From Psilocybe azurescens (lineage: Eukaryota; Basidiomycota; Agaricomycetes; Agaricales; Agrocybaceae), in the NCBI GenBank assembly GCA_023853785.1, contig JAJIRX010000510.1, positions 1,054,001 through 1,118,000 of the forward strand: a stretch of DNA of 64,000 nucleotides, read 5' to 3'. The notes under the pieces are model-generated. The model saw only the letters and a list, made by a program, of their open reading frames with translations. It searched no databases and was not told where the DNA came from. Shown here piece by piece: positions 56,800 to 64,000 of this stretch (positions are counted from its first letter, which is position 1; each line of letters opens with the position of its first letter). The translations under genes were made by a program, and so were the position numbers.

Positions 56800-59319
56800 A
56801 TGCTCACCAACGAATCAGAATGTTATGAAAATGACCAGCTTTCTGGCCCCTGCCTTTCGGAGTCCATGGGCCGACGTGCTAGCCCTGTACTGTTTGGTTC
56901 AAGTCCTTCTCTGGGCTCATACCCAACCTATCTGCAATCAGACCCTAATCTGTCTGACCAAGATGATGAAAACGATCGAGACGCTCTCGACGTCGCGAAT
57001 GTACCTATGTCTAGCAGCCCTCCTGACTTTACAAGTTCTTCTCCTTATTCGTACGGTTCAACTGAATCGGAAGAAACATCGACTTCGAATTCCTCTTTGT
57101 CGAGCTCGCCGGCCGATCCTTCTACTTCCGATGGATTCGGCCAAAAGCTTCACCAACTTCTGCTAGTGGCATTAAAAGAGCGCAAACTACGTGATCGAAC
57201 GAATTTCTCTTTTTACTCAGATTCAAGCCTTTCTCGAACTCCAGAGATTTCTTCCTTTTCTTGCTTTGAAAAATGGGAAGATAGCGAGAAAAATGACTCC
57301 GACTCTCTGAAGGCATCTACCCCGACACTTTCATATGACGAAATTTCACCTATAAACTCCGAAGACTCGCAAAATCTTATGTGCGTAACATGACCTTTGT
57401 GGACTTTGATACATAACGTGTCTATATCGGTAGCTCGCCTCAATACTCGACATCCGATCAAAAATCAAAAGACCCGCTAAATATCGTATCATTAAACGGG
57501 CACAATCAAATGAAATGTTGGAAACAGATATTCAGACGCCATGCAAAAGGCAGAAGCAAGGCAGGGACGCCAGCATCCATGCTCATGACCGAATATATGC
57601 GCGTCGAACTGCCAGCATTCGAAGGGCCGACTCTCTCAAATCAATTGACAGTGATTACCGACGAGTGCGCTGCTTGTTTTAAGTCCTTTCTTTATCTGAA
57701 TTCTCCCTAACAGACACCTCTTGGCACACTTTCGGAATGGGTGTCCACTGCCCCTGCTACACCCATTCCCACTAGCAAAAAATTAAATCCCTATCTGAAA
57801 GTCTACTCACACCTGTGCCCGTTATAGCCCCTCCTGTCGACCATGTAGCTAAGCTGCCCATGAGCTCAGAAATATTCGCCAAACTCTGTCTTAAGCGTCT
57901 TTTAGAGCGCGAAGCAGGAGGCCGACAAGCTGATGGTCTACCGTCTGGGATATCTGCACGACCGCCGCCCTATATGCTGCATGATCGCAGAAAAGACAAC
58001 CTATTTGACGACGATGGCGAGTGTAGTGTCGAAGATGACATCAGATTTAATTGGGAAACTGTCATTGGACTTGGGCCCAAAAGGCGAAAGACCATCGTTG
58101 CTTGGCTCCTACACGTCTGTCAATCCTGGTTCATAGACACCTTCTTCTGCTCATCGTAGTCTACATAGGTCTTGCCGGTCAGAACACCTAGAATAACCGC
58201 CGCCGCGCCATCGGTATCTCCATCCCCTCCTTTCAGCTTATTGTCTTCTGGTTCCTCTTCCCAAAGTAGCCTATCAAGCGAGTCGAGCTATTCTGGAACT
58301 GGAGATAATCTCTATGACCAACTGCACAACTCGGCAGAGACACGATTCCACGCAGTTTGGATGTTTCTTCGCTTTTTCTTCTTGACGATGCCACCTGATT
58401 TGCAAATGAAATCCGGCGACGGGAAGTCAGGGACGTCAAAAGCCTCGAATGCTCACGCGAGCAAGACCCTTGAACAGGAAGGACTGGGTCTTATTTCTTG
58501 GGACATGGCAGTCGCGTGCTTATCATTGAGTGTCAAGGTATCTAGAATATGCTGTTTCTGCGGCGTTTCTCAAAATAGCTCCCGTATTAGTTTCATCGAG
58601 ATTTCCTCAACCCTCTAGTCCCTGTTTACGCCCAAGAATATGTCACGTTGGCTCCACACAACCTGTCTCACGAGGACTTGGAGGTGACCTTCGCGGGTCG
58701 CCGTCGCTCGCCTCAGATATAACTAATCCATTTCAGGCTGCCCACCGCGATATACTATCGGCCTTTGATTATAGACTGGGTATCACACCTCAGCCTGTGA
58801 TGGATCAGTTGTGGCTCGCCTTGCCGTCACTTCGCTCGTTACTAGATTTCGAAGGAGGATGGAAAAAACGATCCTTACCACATGGTCCCATCTATACGAC
58901 TTTCTAAGGGGTGGGTGCATTCTTGCTGTATATCCTTCCTCAATGCTTATCTCAACAGAACCTGACGTTCAACGTTTTCCTATTTCGATGCTAACCGCTG
59001 TGTCCTTAATGGATGGGATCTTAGGGACTCTTATCCATCATTATCGTTGCGAAGCCTTTTCGGGTGACATGTACGTCAAAAATGGACTGCAGGATTCTTC
59101 GAACGAAGAGTCTTTCGATACCCGGGCCGTATGGGGCGAATGCAAAGATAGGGCTAAAGAGGACGTAGAAGGGGTTTTCTATGATATTCAAGCACTAATT
59201 GGCGTGACAGACGTATACAGATTTACAATATCTCATTGGGCTGTGCTGATACCTCTTCTCTCCTTCGCTATTAGGCCCAGCTGCGAGATTGCCGTCTCTG
59301 GATAACTCGCATTGATTGA
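56800..59319 (+). CDS. cyclin-box-like protein (tentative)
   Basis: The N-terminal 200 residues are Ser/Pro/acidic and probably disordered (SSSPPDFTSSSPYSYGSTES). The middle has LPMSSEIFAKLCLKRLLERE. Residues encoded at about 58290-58810 look like a cyclin fold: FHAVWMFLRFFFLTMP, LISWDMAVACLSLSVKFHRD, NPLVPVYAQEYVTLAPHNLS, AAHRDILSAFDYRLGITPQP, LWLALPSLRSLLDF. The gene then continues FPISMLTAVSLMDGILGTLI and ends LRDCRLWITRID with TGA at 59317-59319. About seven exons. The frame changes at the A6 run 58863-58868. Cyclin assignment rests on the AVACLSLSVKFHRD helix and the spacing to the ILSAFDYRLG helix; it could be an unrelated helical protein. Same strand as FAB1, 380 bases downstream. Confidence 0.5.
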
Positions 59320-61123
59320 CGCAAATTGATGTAGAACTTCTGGACGGGTTTCCCCACTCTTCTTCGACGTTATTTTGAACTCTTGGCATATGAACTGGAC
59401 TACGCGCTTCTTCCTTCTTTCCTGAACTGCTCTAAATCTTCCGGACTAGAAGTAAAATCTTTCCTGTCATTACTGGATCTGATTTTTTGGACATGGTACC
59501 TCTGACTGGGGAAGGATTTGCCCACTTGTATGTCGTGTAACCAGGGCTTTAACTTCGGCAACGGCTGACATTAACTGTATGTGGATTACATATCGGATCT
59601 TAACTGAATTGTTTTGGCACCCCTGGCATAGTATCCAGATGAAGTCATTTGTTTTTTCTTTGCTCTTACACGCTTGGGCAGTATGACCATTAAAAACTCG
59701 CTGGGTCTTGGCCTGAAGGTGATAAAGCCGCAACTGATAATGATGAGACGCAACTCCGAGCGCGTGGGCAGTGGCGTCCAACTGGACTGTGACATACACA
59801 TACAGGGTATGTAAGTAGACGTGAGATATTTTGATTTCGACAAGTTATCTTCCAATTGAGCGCTTGACGTTTTTCCTTGTTTGATGAGCCACGGCCGCCG
59901 ATCCTTTAACCTCGGTTTTGATAAGCGGGGTTGTAGCGCGCCGCCGTTGCCCAGGTTCGAAGACCTCCGAAGCAAGTGTACTATCTAACCATGGAGATTT
60001 TACCTTGACAGCAGGGTTACAGTGGACGCTGAAGCCGAAGTTTAAGAGTATCCACTATGATATGATACATATTGAAGCATTATTTGGCATGACATGGGTA
60101 AGTTCTTCGTATCTCCAACGTGAATAATGCAAAATTTTCGTATCCAATGTGTCGATACTCGAGAGAGTGCGGTCCTTCGAATATCCCACGTTTGAGGGTT
60201 CTTTATACACATTTCTTGGAATACGTTGCACTGAAAATTTGAGAAGTTACAGGATATGAAGTATGCAGTTCAAAGTTGACAAACTTCTCCAGTACATATG
60301 TAATCATTGTCATTTTCTGTGTTCTACGTTCCTGGTTGCTCAGGCTACTTCCGGTGAGCTATCCCCCTTCGGAAACTTGTGCCCAACGAGTCATGTCGCA
60401 TTTGGTCTCATTGAGGCCCGGTAGTCTGTCTATTTATTGTGACATATCATGCTATGTTGCGAGTGTACTAGGAATGAGCCGCTTTAATTTTGGATCGCGT
60501 GGAAAATGCTTCTACGATTTAGGGCTACGTTCTTCAATATATTTCGCTCTGTCTGGATCTGAAAGCGTTGATGAGGTGCATATTTGGCATATCTTCCTAT
60601 CGTAGCTTGCAGTTACGCCGAAAGTGGAGCATAGATCCGGCTGCTTCTTGTACGCAGGGCATTTGACGAATCTCAACCTCGTTTCAAAAGGAAATTCTAT
60701 GGCGGCCATTATGGAATATGTACGCTGTCCAGCTAGAACCCGCTGTTATTACTAATTCTATCATGCCACTTTTAGCCTGAATGCGGGCAAGATCATAAAG
60801 AGAAATGATTTTTTATCTGATATCAGGGAATGAAGAACGTTTGTAGGTCCCATAACCTTTATCAGGGACAACTCGTAACCGTTCGAGGACGTACATCACA
60901 ATATGAGTGATAGATAAGAAGGGAAAGCCGTTTCGGCAGCCATGCTCTCAATTCATTCGACCCACTGCCAAGGTTCAAGATCTTACTAAATGATACTAAA
61001 GAAGACTGTACACCATGACACAAAAGCATTGACACACACAAGGATTTAGGCGGCAACTCTACTACATAAGTATCCTAATCGTTGACTATTTTTCATCCAC
61101 CATTTCATGAATACACTTCCCCC
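59320..61123. other. gene-poor region, possibly decayed sequence
   Basis: About 1.8 kb. Overlapping frames at 59470-59799 and 59586-59975 (minus) and 59918-60127, 60276-60605 (plus) have no recognisable domain. The minus frame reading TAHALGVASHHYQLRLYHLQ has protein-like composition but no start, splice partner or known family. Confidence 0.35.
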
Positions 61124-61825
61124 ATGGCTTGTCGCTCAACCAATCCTTACACTTCGGCTTCGGGCAAGTCTGCAGAGTGCCCTTGCTTTCCATCTTGCCA
61201 ACTCTTCCCTCGAAGGTCGGATGGAAAGGTAGTTTTACCGAATCCAGTCCAAATTCCCAAAGGTCAGAGGAGGTTCTGACTGGTCCAGATCTTTTGTCTG
61301 ACGCCTCGATTTTTTAGAAGATCCAATTACGCAAATCTCTCGATCTACCTCACAAATGAGGTTGGACGTCAAACGGCGGATTAACACAGTACCAGAGACA
61401 ATATATATCCCAAAGCACCCTAGTGTAGAGGGAAATGGAAGTAGAAGGCCTACGGACGGAGGAGGGAAGCTTGAATGGCGTCCTCCAAAAAACTCTGCTG
61501 GATTAACAAGTCGTCAGTATCAGTCCATAATATTATCGTGCCTTTCCGGTTTCTAATCAGACGCTCAGCGACAACAAAATCTGTTGACAACTACGCTCAA
61601 CTGAGCTCATTGCCTGAGTTCAAGGCCTTCAAATTGAATCAAGAAGGACAACCGCAAGATCGTGAGACTGCTTCACCAGGACTATCAGTTTCTAAAGGAA
61701 CACTAGAGCCTCAAGAATGGATGCGGGAAGTTAAAGTGTCTCGCCGAACCAAAAAGCAAACCTATGTGAGGTCGGAAAGCCACGACTTTTGTATTCGCCT
61801 ATACACCGGCCAGAACGAGGATTAG
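61124..61825 (+). CDS. hypothetical protein, three exons
   Basis: Spliced frame: ATG 61124 (MACRSTNPYTSASGKSAECP), intron after VQIPK (gtcagagg...ttttttag, ending about 61318), exon two MRLDVKRRINTVPETIYIPK and GGGKLEWRPPKNSAGLTSR, a short intron (gtatcagt...aatcag, ending near 61560), then exon three RSATTKSVDNYAQLSSLPEF and EPQEWMREVKVSRRTKKQTY, stop after GQNED at 61825. The product is about 190 residues, basic, with Ser/Pro- and Lys/Arg-rich parts and no membrane segment or signal peptide. I do not recognise it; a nucleic-acid-binding or mitochondrial role would be a guess. The phases agree at both introns, which supports a real gene. Confidence 0.5.
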
Positions 61826-62165
61826 GACGCTTGCCTTTCCAGGACATTATAAAAAATACCCAATTTGCTGTGTATAACCATAGGCGCTCAGCGCTCTATG
61901 ACTACAAGGTTATTTAAAGTCAGACTTAGCGCTGCAGGCACCTTGGCAGATGATGAACGGCTTGAAACGGCTTCTGCGAATTGTCCGGGAATCTCGAAAG
62001 TTCAAGACAAAAGAAACGGTTTAAATTAGCTTGGCGGCTTTGCTTGTTCGTGTTATTTGTAGATGGTTCCATCCAAGTCCATCAACGACCCACAGCCGCA
62101 TCGGTGTCCCTTCTCTGCTGTCGACTACCTGGTTGAAACTAATCCCCCTCATCTGAAGCGTCCAA

Positions 62166-62874
62166 ATGTCCTATTTCTTGCCCCATCTTCCCTCTGGCTG
62201 GCATGTTGACGAAGCTATCAAATCAGAAGAAGATCGTGTGGTTGTTATCAGATTCGGTCATGACTGGGATAGCCAATGTATGACGATGGACGAAACATTG
62301 TATTCAGTGGCAGAAAAGGTCCAAAATTTCGCTGTTATCTATCTCGTTGATATCACCGAAGTTCCTGATTTTAATAAAGTAGGTAAACGTCTTTCTCCTA
62401 TTACCTCTATCTGACGAACGGGATAAATTTTGCAGATGTACGAGTTGTATGACCCATGCACTGTCATGTTCTTCTATCGGTAAGCACTCAATCACAGCTA
62501 AAAATTTGCCTCTGAGCTGTTGAATACAGAAATAAGCATATCATGATCGATTTGGGTACCGGTAACAACAACAAAATGTCAGTTGCATTTAATCATTGCC
62601 ATTGACACATTCTGACTCGTAGATTTCGATTACAGAAACTGGGCTATGGATAACAAACAGGAAGTGTGTTCATTCCGTTAAATGATCGCAGACAGAACTT
62701 ATATCATCTTTATTTTAGTTGATTGATATCATTGAAACAGTATACAGGGGAGCGTCCAAAGGTCGTGGTCTAGTCGTGTCGCCGAAAGGTACGGTTATTG
62801 GAAGATTTTTCCTTTTTTATTTATTTCGACTAACAACTCTTTCCGTAGATTACTCGACACGCTACAGATACTAG
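62166..62874 (+). CDS. DIM1: thioredoxin-like U5 snRNP protein DIM1 (TXNL4A family)
   Basis: Spliceosomal thioredoxin-fold protein of the U5 snRNP (human TXNL4A, yeast DIB1), 142 residues as in other eukaryotes. Blocks: MSYFLPHLPSGWHVDEAIKS, RVVVIRFGHDWDSQCMTMDE, VIYLVDITEVPDFNK, MYELYDPCTVMFFYRNKHIM, IDLGTGNNNKINWAMDNKQE, DIIETVYRGASKGRGLVVSP and KDYSTRYRY. The thioredoxin CxxC is absent, as in the family. Six exons joined by five introns with clean GT-AG borders; the stop TAG is at 62872-62874. It lies close behind the hypothetical gene at 61124 but has its own promoter space of 340 bases. Confidence 0.96.
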
Positions 62875-64000
62875 ATTATTTTTCGACTCCCCTCCCTTTT
62901 CTAGGTGTAATTGCACGTTCGTGTTGTATAAATGATTGTCACTGTATTTCCCTCGCTTTCCTATTTTGAACAGTTGGACTGATACATACCAACATTGTCC
63001 TTTATCTTTCCTTCGGAAAAACAGTGCAGAATCCCCTAACAGGTGCAGTAGTCTCGGTCAAAATGACGGAGCGTACCATTCAGGTAATGCCTACACGAAT
63101 AACCTTTGAACCTCTGAAAAGCACATTTGCCGCGGAACTTGTCAGCTTTGGTCTTCAAATCGTCAGTGAGTGATAACACCAAGTGATCTCAATCTCACGC
63201 GTTTTAGCGCCATCGAAATGAAAGAAACACGTCTTTGTCTGTTTCTCCACTTGGTCTATCGAGATAATCAGGTTCTTTCTCCCGAGGGACACAATCAATC
63301 AAACGTTGGTTTCATTGTCAGCATGGCAAAGCTTTGCTTCTCGTCTTTGACAAGTATATCCAGCTAAAAGTTGAACCACCTACTCACAGTGCCGCTCATT
63401 GCGACGATATAAATACCCAGGAAATCTGTTTAGTTTCTGTAAGAATAGTGTACGACAAAACTTCCAAACCATCATCTCAGATGATTAACCCACTACGAAT
63501 GGCCAGTATGATCAGGAAGAATCGATACATCCAGGTGACTCCTCAACGTCAACCTCGAACGATCAATGCAACAACCATACCGACCAATGGAGTCGTAACA
63601 ACTTGGATTGACCATGACACGATGCATAAATTGTCTTACGCATTTAAGAAATATGTTAGTCTATGTCCGTTCATCGTTTATAATATCCGGGAAATATTTT
63701 TCTATTCGGCCATTAGGTAAGAGTGTAGTCAAACCCATTCATCCGAGATCCCCCAAAATCTACATGCTCAGAACAACGCTCTATTTAGTATTTTTTTTTT
63801 TGTCATGTTTTTAACGGTTAACCTATCTGGAGCCATAACACTGTTAGTTTATGGCGTTTCTTCGTTGCTACAATGCACTCGGGCGTATAACTAACCCGGA
63901 ATTGCAGACTGGTGATATCGGAGACCATTGTCCGCGGAAACAAGATGCCGCGAGGTTCATGACTTCTTATGGCCGCCACTGGCTATCTAGTACATTTGGG
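62875..64000. other. unresolved region, possible start of another gene
   Basis: Several plus-strand frames (63031-63170, 63170-63367, 63334-63720) with protein-like stretches such as MTERTIQVMPTRITFEPL and LKSTFAAELVSFGLQI, with plausible intron signals between them. I could not assemble a consistent exon chain or recognise a family. Confidence 0.3.

Overview
The window is nuclear DNA of a filamentous basidiomycete, most likely a mushroom-forming agaricomycete. Nearly every gene is cut by many short introns (about 48-65 nt). The gene set fits: PMS1, an ABCC transporter, a GT15 mannosyltransferase, xylulokinase, cyclophilin H, a GMC alcohol oxidase, FAB1 kinase, DIM1 and several beta-trefoil lectins. 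There is no bacterial operon structure, CRISPR array, rRNA or convincing tRNA. All gene models were spliced by eye from reading frame, splice signals and remembered family motifs; no alignment was run.

Layout, left to right: PMS1 mismatch repair gene (minus, cut by the left edge); a roughly 40-exon ABCC transporter (plus); a DUF4139-type gene, a beta-trefoil lectin and a ubiquitin C-terminal hydrolase (all minus); a KTR/MNT1 mannosyltransferase (plus); a divergent lectin-like gene (plus); an unknown secreted protein (minus); xylulokinase (plus); then a second lectin/DUF4139 block in the opposite orientation (two lectins, a broken DUF4139 copy, a longer DUF4139 copy). After that come a 262-bp fold-back transposon-like element, two tandem seven-helix membrane protein genes, cyclophilin H (minus), alcohol oxidase (minus), FAB1 (plus), a cyclin-like gene (plus), an unknown gene (plus) and DIM1 (plus). 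The last kilobase is unresolved.

Three things stand out. First, splicing: micro-exons of 7, 8 and 11 nt in the transporter and of 9-17 nt in the alcohol oxidase, plus at least seven GC-AG introns, one of which is GT-AG at the same site in two paralogues. Second, an inverted duplication of a lectin + DUF4139 cassette whose copies are in different states. Third, the fold-back element, whose 73-nt arms differ at one base.

A caution for any user: about a dozen otherwise healthy genes carry one single-base frame break, nearly all in short homopolymers. I read most of these as sequence errors, not gene death. I did not find a new defence or biosynthetic system; the lectin/DUF4139 cassette and the seven-helix pair are the best candidates for undescribed biology.
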